Source of the DNA: Opitutia bacterium
GTDB lineage: Bacteria; Verrucomicrobiota; Verrucomicrobiia; Opitutales; Opitutaceae
Direction: 5' to 3'
Assembly: GCA_947458705.1 (NCBI GenBank)
Contig: CANHAH010000003.1
Span: 1-56,840, forward strand
DNA: 56,840 nt
The notes beneath the pieces are model-generated. The model worked only from the letters and a program-made list of their open reading frames with translations. It was not told the DNA's origin and did no database searches. Within the stretch, counting starts at the first letter, position 1. The number at the start of each line of letters is the position of its first letter. The translations under genes were made by a program, and so were the position numbers. This document shows, one piece after another, positions 8,792 through 17,720 of this stretch.

Positions 8792-11466
8792 TTTTCATTC
8801 GCCGTAGTTTACTCAGTTTTATCTTGGGCTTTGGTATCCTCTGCGCAAAGCAAGTGCCTTCGCCGGTAAACGTCGGCGTGGGCGGAAATCTCGTTTATGC
8901 TTTGAGTGAGCGGGGGGATCGAGTACCGGATTTATCCGGCGCCGGTTACGCGGGAGGAGGTGTGGCGTGGCCACACGTACCCGCGCGAATTACGGTTGGC
9001 CCTGTGTCTGGTGATGCAGATCGATGGGTCCAGGCGGCCATTGATTATGTGTCCGGTTTGCCGGCGGATCCTCGTGGATTTCGCGGCGCGGTTCAAATCT
9101 CTGCTGGGCGCTACACATTTGCGGGACAATTGAAAATTCGCGCGAGCGGCGTTGTCGTACGCGGCGCAGGATCAGGACCCAAGGGCACGGTGTTGGTGGC
9201 AGCCGGCACGGGCCGCCGTTCCTTGATCGAACTCAGTGGCAGCGATTCTCGTAAAAACGTCGGGGTGAGATTAACTGTGGCCGACGCTTATGTACCCGTG
9301 GGAGCGACATCCTTGAGTTTAGGTCAAATTGACCACGGGTTGTCGCCTGGCATGAGCATCTGTATTGAACGGCCCAGCCCAGCGGAGTGGATCCAGGCCG
9401 TAGGTATGGATGTGGCGCCGGGACGTCAGCCTTACACTTGGAAGCCAGGAGCGTTTAATGTGCGTTGGGATCGCGTAGTGTTAGCGGTGGATGGCTCGAA
9501 AATCACTTTGGATGCGCCACTCACGGTGTCGTTAGAAAGTCGATACGGAGGGGCTGCCGTGCAGGCTTACACTCAGAGCGGTTACGTTGAGAATTCCGGA
9601 ATCGAAAATCTCCGCTGCGAATCAGCTTTTAATGCCGAGAATCTCGTCGACGAAGATCATGCTTGGAATGCGATCGATCTCCATGCTGCGAAGGATGTTT
9701 GGGTTGCTGATGTCACGGCGGTACATTTTGCCAGCAGCGCCGTGCAAGTCGGCGCTAAAGTCGCGCGAGTCACAATACAAGATTGTGCCTCACTCTCGCC
9801 CGTAGCGGAACGCGGAGGGTATCGACGCATGGCGTTTCATACGCGCGGTCAGCAGACCCTTTTTGTGCGTTGTACGGCAGAGCAGGGAGGGAACGATTTC
9901 ACGGTTGGTTATCTCGCCGCTGGGCCAAATGTTTTTTTAGAGTGTGAGGCGCGCGATACGCGTGGTTTCAGTGGTGCCTTAGGGAGTTGGGCTTCGGGTA
10001 TGTTGTACGATGGAGCGCATATTGACGGTGGCTCGTTAAGACTGGATAATCTCGAAACTTGGAATCAAGGCGTAGGTTGGGCTGCCGCTAATTCGATTTT
10101 ATGGAATTGCTCGGCTTCGGTTGTCGTCTTGCGGCAGCCCCCAGGCGCGCACAACTGGGCGGTGGGCGTATGGGGACAATTTCTAGGCGACGGCGCATGG
10201 AGCCAGGTGAACGAATTTGCCAAGCCCGTGAGTCTTTACCGCGCGCAACTTCAAGAACGCTGCGGCCAAGGGGCTCTTTCGGTTTTGGCGCCTCGGCGCT
10301 ATACGATCGATGAAACGGCCCCGCACATCGAGACGATGCAACCTTATCTTTCTAAAGCCAAATTGACTGATGTGCCTGCATCTCGCCGCACGCTAGCGTT
10401 GGTTAATGGTTTGCTCACGGTTGGCGGCTCACCGTTGCGAGGGAAACAATTGGAGACGGCGTGGTGGCTTGGCCGACTAGAACCGGCCCGTGCGGGTGAT
10501 TTTGGCGCGGCGATCACACGATTTGCACCGGGTCGAACTGGGACTGGACTCACCGATGAAATAGCCGCCGTCGCGATATCGATGGAGCGTAACAGTCAAG
10601 TGGCTTTTCGCCACCACTATGGACTCTGGTATGATCGTCGACGAATTGATCACCAATTAATCCGTCGGCCAGAGGGTGAGGTTTATCCGCCGTTTTATGA
10701 GCAACCGTTTGCCCGGAGTGGTCAGGGGACCGCGTGGGATGGACTGAGTCGTTACGATCTAAAAAAATATAATCTTTGGTATTTTAGCCGACTCCGTGAG
10801 TTTGCCGCTGAAGCGCACGCCCGCGGTTTAGTCCTAGTCAATGAAATGTATTTTCAGCACAATCTCATCGAGTCGGCAGCGCACTGGATGGATAGTCCCT
10901 GGAGGTCTGTAAATAACATCAATGCCACCGGCTTCCCCGAACCGCCCCCTGTGACGGGCGACACGATCAAGATGGCCGAAGCTTTTTACGACGTCACGCA
11001 CCCTGTTCGACGAGATTTACATCGAGCCTATATCCGCCAGTGTCTCTCGAATCTCTCTGATGAACCCAACGTGATCCATACGCTTAGTGCGGAGAATAGT
11101 GGGCCGCTATCATTCATGCAATTTTGGGTTGATGTCGTGGCGGAGTGGGAGCGAGAGATGGACCGTCATCCGCTGATCGCGCTGAGCGCGCCTAAAGATG
11201 TGCAAGATGCAATTTTGGCTGATCCGGCGCGAGCAGCCATCATCGACGTAATCGATCTGACCTACTGGTGGCGCACGGAACGCGGCGACGAGTTTGCGCC
11301 GCGCGGCGGACTGAGCCTCGCGCCGCGACAACATGAGCGCCTTTGGAAAGGTGGTAAACCCACGGCCGAGTCGATCGCCCGTATGGCGCGGGAGTATCGA
11401 GAGAAATTCCCTGATAAAGCAGTAACCTCCGGCCTACCAGAAGCTGGTGATTTTCAGCCGAGATAA
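8788..11466 (+). CDS. Secreted beta-helix protein with C-terminal DUF6298-like glycosidase domain
   Basis: This 892-residue protein starts with a signal peptide (RRSLLSFILGFGILCA). Residues about 60-500 are a right-handed parallel beta-helix of the pectate-lyase-3 type (ISAGRYTFAGQLKIRASGVV, then many short repeated strands). Residues about 530-870 match a DUF6298-like region with a TIM-barrel glycosidase look: RHHYGLWYDRRR, LVNEMYFQHNL, HTLSAENSGPLSF. The Glu of AENSGP sits where clan GH-A enzymes place a catalytic Glu; this is inference. It overlaps the upstream glycosidase gene by four bases. From memory, related proteins run on past the point where this one stops (FPDKAVTSGLPEAGDFQPR), so the C-terminus may be short. 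No frameshift is visible. Confidence 0.72.
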   Translation: MIFIRRSLLSFILGFGILCAKQVPSPVNVGVGGNLVYALSERGDRVPDLSGAGYAGGGVAWPHVPARITVGPVSGDADRWVQAAIDYVSGLPADPRGFRGAVQISAGRYTFAGQLKIRASGVVVRGAGSGPKGTVLVAAGTGRRSLIELSGSDSRKNVGVRLTVADAYVPVGATSLSLGQIDHGLSPGMSICIERPSPAEWIQAVGMDVAPGRQPYTWKPGAFNVRWDRVVLAVDGSKITLDAPLTVSLESRYGGAAVQAYTQSGYVENSGIENLRCESAFNAENLVDEDHAWNAIDLHAAKDVWVADVTAVHFASSAVQVGAKVARVTIQDCASLSPVAERGGYRRMAFHTRGQQTLFVRCTAEQGGNDFTVGYLAAGPNVFLECEARDTRGFSGALGSWASGMLYDGAHIDGGSLRLDNLETWNQGVGWAAANSILWNCSASVVVLRQPPGAHNWAVGVWGQFLGDGAWSQVNEFAKPVSLYRAQLQERCGQGALSVLAPRRYTIDETAPHIETMQPYLSKAKLTDVPASRRTLALVNGLLTVGGSPLRGKQLETAWWLGRLEPARAGDFGAAITRFAPGRTGTGLTDEIAAVAISMERNSQVAFRHHYGLWYDRRRIDHQLIRRPEGEVYPPFYEQPFARSGQGTAWDGLSRYDLKKYNLWYFSRLREFAAEAHARGLVLVNEMYFQHNLIESAAHWMDSPWRSVNNINATGFPEPPPVTGDTIKMAEAFYDVTHPVRRDLHRAYIRQCLSNLSDEPNVIHTLSAENSGPLSFMQFWVDVVAEWEREMDRHPLIALSAPKDVQDAILADPARAAIIDVIDLTYWWRTERGDEFAPRGGLSLAPRQHERLWKGGKPTAESIARMAREYREKFPDKAVTSGLPEAGDFQPR

Positions 11467-11559
11467 ATTCACGCACTGCTTTAATTACTCCCGGTCTTAC
11501 TCTTGGCCCTATGTGGGCCTGACGACTCTAGTCCCTTTCATCCCTGTATACCTTACTTT

Positions 11560-12606
11560 ATGAAATCATTTGTTCTGGTTTTGTTGTGCTTGTCCCTAGG
11601 GTTTTTGCGAGCGGCGGACGCTCCATCAGCGTACCTTAAAAGCGAGTTTCTCAACGAGCGTGCACCTTATCCCTCGTGTCACGCCTCAACGATAGTAGAG
11701 ACTCCTCCAGGACAATTGGTCGCTGCCTGGTTTGGGGGTACTGCGGAGCGCAACCCCGATGTGGGCATCTGGGTCGCTCGACAGGAGAATGGTCGTTGGT
11801 TACCAGCGCTCGAAGTGGCTAACGGCTTACAACCGAGCGGATCGCGTTTTCCGACGTGGAATCCAGTGTTGTTTCAACCCAAGTCAGGACCGTTATATTT
11901 GTTTTATAAAGTTGGTCCTTCGCCCAGCACATGGTGGGGAATGGTGATGACCTCCACCAACTCGGGTAAAACGTGGAGCGCGCCACGTCGCCTGCCCGAT
12001 GGTATACTCGGGCCGATTAAAAATAAACCCATTGAACTGGCTGACGGTACGTGGATCTCACCCAGCAGTACCGAAGGAAACAAAAACGGATGGCTCGTGC
12101 ATTTCGAACTCTCTAGTGATTCTGGTCTTACTTGGACGCGAATCGCTGAATTGCGCAAGGGCCCTAACCTGGATGCTATTCAACCCAGCGTCCTGATTCA
12201 TGCCAATGCTGCTCTCCAAGCAGTGTGTCGCACCAAGCAGGGCGTTGTCGCGCAAACGTGGTCGAAGGATCAAGGTCGTACTTGGAGCGCGCTCACGGCT
12301 ACAGATTTACCCAATCCCAACTCAGGTACGGATGCGGTTACACTCGCCGATGGCCGCCAACTATTGATTTACAATCACAGTGGTCACCGAGCAACTGAAG
12401 CTAAGGGAAATCGTTACCCTTTGGATGTAGCGCTCTCGCACGATGGAATCCGCTGGAAACACGTCCTAACTCTCGAGTCTGAACCGTGTTCTGCCGGCTA
12501 TTCGTATCCGGCTGTCATTCAAACTCGCGATGGATTGATTCATGTCACTTACACGTGGGATCGTAAAATGATCAAACACGTTGTGCTGGATCCTGCGCGG
12601 TTGTAA
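11560..12606 (+). CDS. Secreted sialidase-family (BNR_2) protein
   Basis: I chose the ATG at 11560 because it begins a standard signal peptide (KSFVLVLLCLSLGFLRAADA); an in-frame start at 11503 would add 19 unlikely residues. The mature protein is about 330 residues and forms a single six-bladed sialidase-type propeller. Asp boxes are STNSGKTWSAP, SSDSGLTWTRI and SKDQGRTWSAL. The opening SCHASTIVETPPGQLVAAWF is typical of the BNR_2 family that includes many plant and bacterial proteins of unproven activity. It follows the DUF6298 gene by 93 bases on the same strand. True sialidase activity is doubtful in this pectin-linked context; Kdo- or Dha-containing rhamnogalacturonan-II chains are a possible target. 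Confidence 0.8.
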   Translation: MKSFVLVLLCLSLGFLRAADAPSAYLKSEFLNERAPYPSCHASTIVETPPGQLVAAWFGGTAERNPDVGIWVARQENGRWLPALEVANGLQPSGSRFPTWNPVLFQPKSGPLYLFYKVGPSPSTWWGMVMTSTNSGKTWSAPRRLPDGILGPIKNKPIELADGTWISPSSTEGNKNGWLVHFELSSDSGLTWTRIAELRKGPNLDAIQPSVLIHANAALQAVCRTKQGVVAQTWSKDQGRTWSALTATDLPNPNSGTDAVTLADGRQLLIYNHSGHRATEAKGNRYPLDVALSHDGIRWKHVLTLESEPCSAGYSYPAVIQTRDGLIHVTYTWDRKMIKHVVLDPARL

Positions 12607-12626
12607 CCTTTACAAATCATTTTTTT
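12601..12626 (+). terminator. Weak AT-stem terminator candidate after the sialidase-family gene
   Basis: TTGTAA (12601-12606) and TTACAA (12610-12615) pair around a 3-base loop and are followed by ATCA and a run of seven T (12620-12626). The stem includes the stop codon and has few G-C pairs, so termination would be inefficient. It would separate the glycosidase operon from the riboflavin gene. Confidence 0.3.
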
Positions 12627-12731
12627 ATATGGGGTTATGGGTGAAGCGCGAATCGGTGTAATCCGATTAGTTGCGTGAAGGTTTTAGGGCGGTGGGTTGA
12701 CAGCGACGCTGGGCTTTGGCGGTTTGAAGCC

Positions 12732-13835
12732 ATGTCAGATTCTGCTCCAGATCCGTTTGATCGCATTGAGGACGCTATCCGCGATATCGCCGCGGGGCGG
12801 CTTGTCATCGTGACTGACGACGAAGATCGCGAAAATGAAGGCGATCTCATCATGGCGGCATCTTTGGCGACGCCTGAGACGATCAATATGATGATTCGTT
12901 ATGGTAGCGGCATCGTCTGCGTACCTACGCTGGAGGCTAACCTGCGACGGCTTGGTCTTGGGCCCATGGTAGCTCGTAATCGGGAAGTGCAACGCACCGA
13001 TTTTACTGTGAGTGTCGATGCGGCTGAAGGAATAGCGACAGGCATCAGCGCCACAGATCGTACGCGTACTATCCGGTTGCTTGCTAATCCTAATTCCACG
13101 GCTGATCAATTGGTGCAGCCCGGTCATGTGTTTCCCTTACGCTCGCGTCCGGGTGGCGTGTTGGAACGTGCTGGTCACACGGAAGCAGCCGTGGATCTAG
13201 CGGTGTTGGCGGGACTGCATCCCAGCGGTGTGTTGTGCGAACTGGTAAATGATGATGGCACGGTGCAGCGTTTGCCGCAACTTACAGATTTTAAGCGCAA
13301 ATTCGGTCTGCGGATGGTGTCGATCAAGCAACTCATTGAGTATCGCGCCCAACGAGAGCAGCTGATCGAGTCTGTGTGCACCAAAGCATTCCCATCGGAA
13401 TTCGGCGAGTTTACAGCCCAAGTTTTTCGTAGCCGACTGGATGGACGTCATCACCTCGCCCTAGTCATGGGAACTCTCACTAGCGAACCCACATTGGTAC
13501 GGGTGCATAGCGAGAATTTGTTAAGCGATGTCTTTCAGGCCAAAGGTATGCGGAGTCATGCAGCGTTAATGGCCTCGATGCGTGCGATTGCGCAAGCGGG
13601 TCGTGGCGTGGTCTTGTACATGGAGCCTGCCAATATGGGTGAGATCATGGTGCAGCGCCTCCAGGCCAAAGCGGGGCTTCAACCCTCCGCAATGGGGCTT
13701 CGTGATTATGGCACGGGTGCTCAGATTTTGCGTGCGCTCGGACTTTCCAAAATTCGCTTACTTTCTGGCAGCCAGCGTAAGGTGGTCGGACTCGATGGCT
13801 ACGGTCTAGAAATTGTCGAACAGGTCGGAGTTTAA
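12732..13835 (+). CDS. ribBA: DHBP synthase fused to a degenerate GTP cyclohydrolase II domain (RibBA-like)
   Basis: Starting at the ATG at 12732 gives 367 residues beginning at the usual family N-terminus; a GTG at 12675 would add 19 residues. The first domain (1-200) is 3,4-dihydroxy-2-butanone 4-phosphate synthase, with the acidic DDEDRENEGD loop (29-38) and the RAGHTEAAVDL signature (146-156) intact. It makes a riboflavin precursor from ribulose 5-phosphate. The second domain (about 205-367) aligns with GTP cyclohydrolase II, but the zinc cysteines are gone. HSEC reads HSEN (259-262) and the LRCDC region reads GMRSH. The RibA half is therefore predicted inactive or regulatory, and a separate RibA should exist elsewhere. 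The gene sits between saccharolytic genes with no riboflavin neighbours. Confidence 0.88.
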   Translation: MSDSAPDPFDRIEDAIRDIAAGRLVIVTDDEDRENEGDLIMAASLATPETINMMIRYGSGIVCVPTLEANLRRLGLGPMVARNREVQRTDFTVSVDAAEGIATGISATDRTRTIRLLANPNSTADQLVQPGHVFPLRSRPGGVLERAGHTEAAVDLAVLAGLHPSGVLCELVNDDGTVQRLPQLTDFKRKFGLRMVSIKQLIEYRAQREQLIESVCTKAFPSEFGEFTAQVFRSRLDGRHHLALVMGTLTSEPTLVRVHSENLLSDVFQAKGMRSHAALMASMRAIAQAGRGVVLYMEPANMGEIMVQRLQAKAGLQPSAMGLRDYGTGAQILRALGLSKIRLLSGSQRKVVGLDGYGLEIVEQVGV

Positions 13836-14241
13836 TCCGGTTCTACGGCGATATCGTTGTGAATCGTCGGGCGTTTAAAACTGAGGAGCATCATGCTATA
13901 TTGTCGTTTTGAGCCGTCTCTTGGGATATCCTGTCGATTCGTAAAGCAGGGCTAAACTGCTGGGCGTACGGGCAAGTTGCCAATGCAGCTTAATTAGCGC
14001 AACGGTCTTGGTCATATACATCGGTTTGCGCAGATCAGCTTTTCAGAGTGGGGTGGGCTGACCACTCACAAACCAGTTCTCATCATAACCCTAAAGCCAT
14101 CTTGGTCTTTGTAGTTATTTGTTAACTTCATACCGATTTTGATTTCAGTCATTTTTTTTGTGCACTAAATTTAAATGCATCATGGCTTTCTGCTCTAGCA
14201 CTGAAGGCGAGTTATGCGCCTCATATAAAACCCAATTGAAG
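13836..14241. other. Non-coding stretch before the GH127-receptor-pectate lyase cluster
   Basis: About 400 bases separate the riboflavin gene from the chosen GH127 start. No conserved gene or tRNA is visible. It holds a 20-codon ORF with an unusually good Shine-Dalgarno sequence (13893-13955), a GAGTGG/CCACTC hairpin around 14046-14067, and a T-rich tract (14150-14157). It is the only long gap in the island and the most likely place for the main promoter and operator of the downstream five-gene cluster. Confidence 0.5.
13893..13955 (+). other. 20-codon short ORF with strong Shine-Dalgarno sequence, possible leader peptide
   Basis: An ATG at 13893 is preceded by GAGGAG at a spacing of four bases, which is rare in this window. 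The ORF runs 20 codons to a TAA and contains two cysteines (MLYCRFEPSLGISCRFVKQG). It could be a leader peptide upstream of the GH127 cluster, a decayed gene end, or chance. No homologous motif is recognised. Confidence 0.15.
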
Positions 14242-16320
14242 ATGCTCAGATTTCTGGATTTAAGTTTGTGGTTTCGCATTTTGATCGTGTGCGCGGCATG
14301 GGCTAGTGCACGTGCGGGTCAAAACGCACTCGTTGATACTTCGCAGTCGCCCTCGGCAAAAATGTATATGCCTGATCTTGGTGATGTGAAGTGGGCCGGC
14401 GGTCTATGGGGCGAGCGATTTGATGTGTGTCGCGACACCATGATTCCTCATCTTTGGACCATTTTTAGCGATCAAAACGAAAGTCATGCATGGGCGAACT
14501 TTCTTATGGCTGCAGGCCTTAGTCAGGGCCGCGATGGAAAACCTCACGGTCCGTCCTTTAATGATGGGGATTTTCTCAAGTGGGTAGAGGCACTCGCGCA
14601 AATGTATGCTGTAATGCGTGACCCCAAAATTGACGCTCAACTTGATCAAATTATCGCAGTCATTGCCCAGGCTCAGCGAGCTGATGGTTACCTGCATACG
14701 CCAAAAATTATTCTTCAGCGTCAAGCCGTCAAAGCCGCTTCTAACGCGCGAGAATTCGAAGATCGCGAGCATTTCGAGACCTATAATATGGGGCACCTGA
14801 TGACGACGGCGTGTATCCACTACCGTGCTACCGGTAAGTCCACGCTTTTAGCCTGTGCGATCAAGGCGGCGGATTACATCGATCGGCTTTGTGCTGCGGC
14901 ACCGGCCGAATTGGCTCGAAATGCCATTTGTCCCTCTCATTACATGGGCGTGGTCGAGCTTTATCGCGTTACACATGAGCCTCGATATTTGAAACTAGCG
15001 CAACAACTCATCGAGATCCGCAGCCTCGTTACGGCTGATTACGGCAGCGATCAAAATCAAGATCGGATACCTTTTCGGTCGATGACGAAAGCCGTTGGGC
15101 ATGCCGTTCGCGCTAATTATCTCTATGCGGGCGTAGCTGACCTTTATGCCGAAGGGGGCGATCGTTCGCTTTTAAGTACAGTAGAAAAACTCTCCGCTGA
15201 CGTCTCTGCTCATAAATTATATATCACCGGTATGACAGGTGCTCTTTATGATGGAGCTTCGCCAGATGGCTCTTCGAAGCACGCCACCATCAAATCTGTT
15301 CACCAAGCTTACGGTCGCGACTACCAATTGCCCAATCTGACGGCTTATAACGAAACCTGCGCCACAATTGGGTATGCGATGTGGATGTGGCGGATGCTTA
15401 GCGTTACCGGCGATGCTCGTTATGCGGATTTATTTGAACAGTCGCTCTACAATGGTGTGCTCGCGGGGATCAGTCTTGAGGGCAAAGATTATTTTTATGT
15501 CAACCCGTTGCGCAAAGACCGCGATTTTGATTGGCCACTGCGCTGGTCACGCACGCGGACGCCAAATATCAAATCTAGTTTTTGTTGCCCGCCCAATGTC
15601 GTGAGGACCATTGCTGAGACTCATAATTACGTTTATTCGTTATCGGTAGATACGCTCTGGGTTCATCTTTATGCCGCGAGCAGGCTCGATACGACGTGGC
15701 GCGACGGCGCGCGTATCACGTTACGTCAAGAGACGGATTACCCTTGGAGCGGTGCGGTAAAATTTATTATTGATGCCGCGCCCGATCGAGCAGTAGCGCT
15801 CAAGCTGCGTATTCCTGGCTGGCTGCCGTCAGGAGCGGCTAGCTTGAAAGTAAACGGTCAATCGGTGCTGACTAGTTTGACCGCAGGTACGTACGCGGAG
15901 ATTGCGAGGACTTGGCGTGCGGGCGATATTATTGAGTTTAATATGGATTTTCATCCTACTCTTTGGGAGGCCAATCCATTGGTCGAAGAGACGCTTAACC
16001 AAGTCGCGATCAAAAGCGGTCCGCTCGTTTATTGCATCGAATCCAACGATCTTCCAGAAGGAGTACGCGTACGAGATGTTATGCTTTCATTGCTCACGCC
16101 GACCGAGTTTCTAGCACAGCGTGAAAAAATCACCACGGCACATCTTCAGACTCTAGTCTTTTCTGCATATGCCTACGAGCGCCAAACAGGAGCCACGGGT
16201 GCACTTTATGTTGAAGCGACACGTCGTCTACCGCGTAGATTCAGCCTTAAAGCAGTTCCTTACTTCGCTTGGGGCAATCGTGGCGACACAGATATGAGCG
16301 TTTGGTTGCCAGCGCGATAG
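14242..16320 (+). CDS. Secreted GH127 (DUF1680) beta-L-arabinofuranosidase-like enzyme
   Basis: The ATG at 14242 starts a signal peptide (FRILIVCAAWASARA), giving 692 residues; the frame is open further upstream to 14158. The (alpha/alpha)6 barrel carries the GH127 zinc/nucleophile set: Glu371 and Cys373 in AYNETCA, and Cys448-Cys449 in FCCPPN. These match HypBA1 Glu338, Cys340, Cys417 (nucleophile) and Cys418. The position 16 residues before Glu371, where HypBA1 has the acid/base Glu322, is Gln355 (VHQAYGRDYQLPN). Known GH127 enzymes remove beta-L-arabinofuranose or aceric acid from plant glycans, which fits a pectin side-chain role. It leads a plus-strand cluster that continues with a hydrolase and a TonB receptor. 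Confidence 0.88.
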   Translation: MLRFLDLSLWFRILIVCAAWASARAGQNALVDTSQSPSAKMYMPDLGDVKWAGGLWGERFDVCRDTMIPHLWTIFSDQNESHAWANFLMAAGLSQGRDGKPHGPSFNDGDFLKWVEALAQMYAVMRDPKIDAQLDQIIAVIAQAQRADGYLHTPKIILQRQAVKAASNAREFEDREHFETYNMGHLMTTACIHYRATGKSTLLACAIKAADYIDRLCAAAPAELARNAICPSHYMGVVELYRVTHEPRYLKLAQQLIEIRSLVTADYGSDQNQDRIPFRSMTKAVGHAVRANYLYAGVADLYAEGGDRSLLSTVEKLSADVSAHKLYITGMTGALYDGASPDGSSKHATIKSVHQAYGRDYQLPNLTAYNETCATIGYAMWMWRMLSVTGDARYADLFEQSLYNGVLAGISLEGKDYFYVNPLRKDRDFDWPLRWSRTRTPNIKSSFCCPPNVVRTIAETHNYVYSLSVDTLWVHLYAASRLDTTWRDGARITLRQETDYPWSGAVKFIIDAAPDRAVALKLRIPGWLPSGAASLKVNGQSVLTSLTAGTYAEIARTWRAGDIIEFNMDFHPTLWEANPLVEETLNQVAIKSGPLVYCIESNDLPEGVRVRDVMLSLLTPTEFLAQREKITTAHLQTLVFSAYAYERQTGATGALYVEATRRLPRRFSLKAVPYFAWGNRGDTDMSVWLPAR

Positions 16321-16352
16321 AGACTTAGCTTGTTCATCATGCGCAAAAATCC

Positions 16353-17603
16353 ATGACGCTGGCATTCAATACACTAAGTACATCCAGTAGACTGAAATTT
16401 AAATTATTAAGGGCAGTCGCAAGTTTGGTTTTTGTTGTCGTATTTGTCCCTAGGGTGCTGGCGGAGCATTGGTCTAGTTTGATTTTGGAAAATCCACTGG
16501 ACTTGAAGTTGCTTGAGCCAACTTTGCGTAACGGCGAAGCGCCTGCTTCTGTGGTATTTTATTTAACCAATCTGTCCGCACCACGTATCGGCACAGTGAG
16601 TGATGATGAGCTGATTGCTGAATTGCGGGCCACTGGAAGTCTCGTTGTGATCATTGACTATGGCCGGCACCCGCAAGCCAGAGCGCCATGGATTAATCGT
16701 GATTTGGCCAAACTGCGGGACGATTTGCGTTCAAAAAAAATACTCGCAACTCGTGCCATTGACGGGGCGCACGTGTTCATCGTGCCATCTGGCAGTCGTC
16801 TCTGGCGTGATATTGTTTTTTATGAAGACCAATCGCGAATTTTGGCGATGGACATCATCGCTCCTGCCAGTCCTAAAAAACCAGTCGGCGCCTTGATAGA
16901 GTTTTCGTGCGATAATCAGAATCGGATGAGTAATGTTTCTCTCTCTATCTGTAGTGATACGATTTTAGACGGTGCGGCGACCGAAGGTCTTGCGGTAGCC
17001 ATGGCGGATCATCCTGTAGCGGCGCCGTACAAAGGCCTAGATGCTATGCCAGAGAGCGCATGGAAAATCAAAGCTGCAGTAAGAGCCTTGCGGGCCCATA
17101 GCGCGAAACTGAATTTGAATGGCCGCATTGTGCCTGTTGGCTTTTCCCGAGGTAGCGGCATGGCTCTGATGTTGGTATCGACTGAGGGTAGGGCTGAGTT
17201 TGAAGGCCGAGGTTTGAATGAATATTTAAAGGTCAATAGTTCGGTCCAGGGAGCGGTAGTAATGTCCGGTCGATTTACGTATTTAAATTTGCTAGCGCAG
17301 GACGCGATGCTGGACAGATATTCGCAAGCTTGGGGGGGCCGTTTGGCTAATGGTGATAATTGGATGGGTAAAGGTGCGCTTGATTATTTAACTGAGGCCG
17401 GGGTGCCTTTGTTTCTGACGATTAATGTCTCAGAGTCCTTGGATGCTCTCCACCAAATGGACATCCTTCAACAACGCCTGCGTGACCTAGGAAATGATTA
17501 CCTCTTTATTTTTGATGAAGAAGCGAGGGGGCACAAGGTGCCGCTTTCTAATTTAGTACTTCAATCGATGTATAAATATATAAATCAAAGACTTAGTTAT
17601 TAA
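16353..17603 (+). CDS. Secreted alpha/beta-hydrolase-like protein
   Basis: This 416-residue protein has an N-terminal hydrophobic export signal (LLRAVASLVFVVVFVPRVLA, 18-37). A nucleophile elbow GFSRGSG (263-269, Ser265) lies in an alpha/beta-hydrolase-like C-terminal half. A late RGHKVP segment (near 395) could supply the catalytic His, and an Asp near LTINVSESLDALHQMD could complete a triad. The N-terminal 170 residues match nothing I recognise and contain a RHPQARAPW stretch. Carbohydrate esterase activity, for example removal of pectin acetyl or methyl groups, would suit the neighbourhood but is not proven. It follows GH127 by 32 bases and precedes the TonB receptor. Confidence 0.6.
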   Translation: MTLAFNTLSTSSRLKFKLLRAVASLVFVVVFVPRVLAEHWSSLILENPLDLKLLEPTLRNGEAPASVVFYLTNLSAPRIGTVSDDELIAELRATGSLVVIIDYGRHPQARAPWINRDLAKLRDDLRSKKILATRAIDGAHVFIVPSGSRLWRDIVFYEDQSRILAMDIIAPASPKKPVGALIEFSCDNQNRMSNVSLSICSDTILDGAATEGLAVAMADHPVAAPYKGLDAMPESAWKIKAAVRALRAHSAKLNLNGRIVPVGFSRGSGMALMLVSTEGRAEFEGRGLNEYLKVNSSVQGAVVMSGRFTYLNLLAQDAMLDRYSQAWGGRLANGDNWMGKGALDYLTEAGVPLFLTINVSESLDALHQMDILQQRLRDLGNDYLFIFDEEARGHKVPLSNLVLQSMYKYINQRLSY

Positions 17604-17720
17604 TAGTGATCGGTTAATTACAGGTATTTCTGACTGTCATACAGATATGCCGCTAGTGCCTTCATGGTTTTGATTACAAGTTTGTTCTGTCTAGCTTTCG
17701 TCAACATAACTGCCCCTTCT

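Noticed and set aside
8788-11600. Frameshift truncating the DUF6298-like protein
   Set aside because: The other frames after 11466 carry no matching continuation, so a real stop or a shorter homologue is likelier.
12607-12731. Possible FMN riboswitch before the RibBA-like gene
   Set aside because: None of the conserved FMN aptamer blocks is present; only a small AATCGG/CCGATT hairpin at 12651-12668 is seen.
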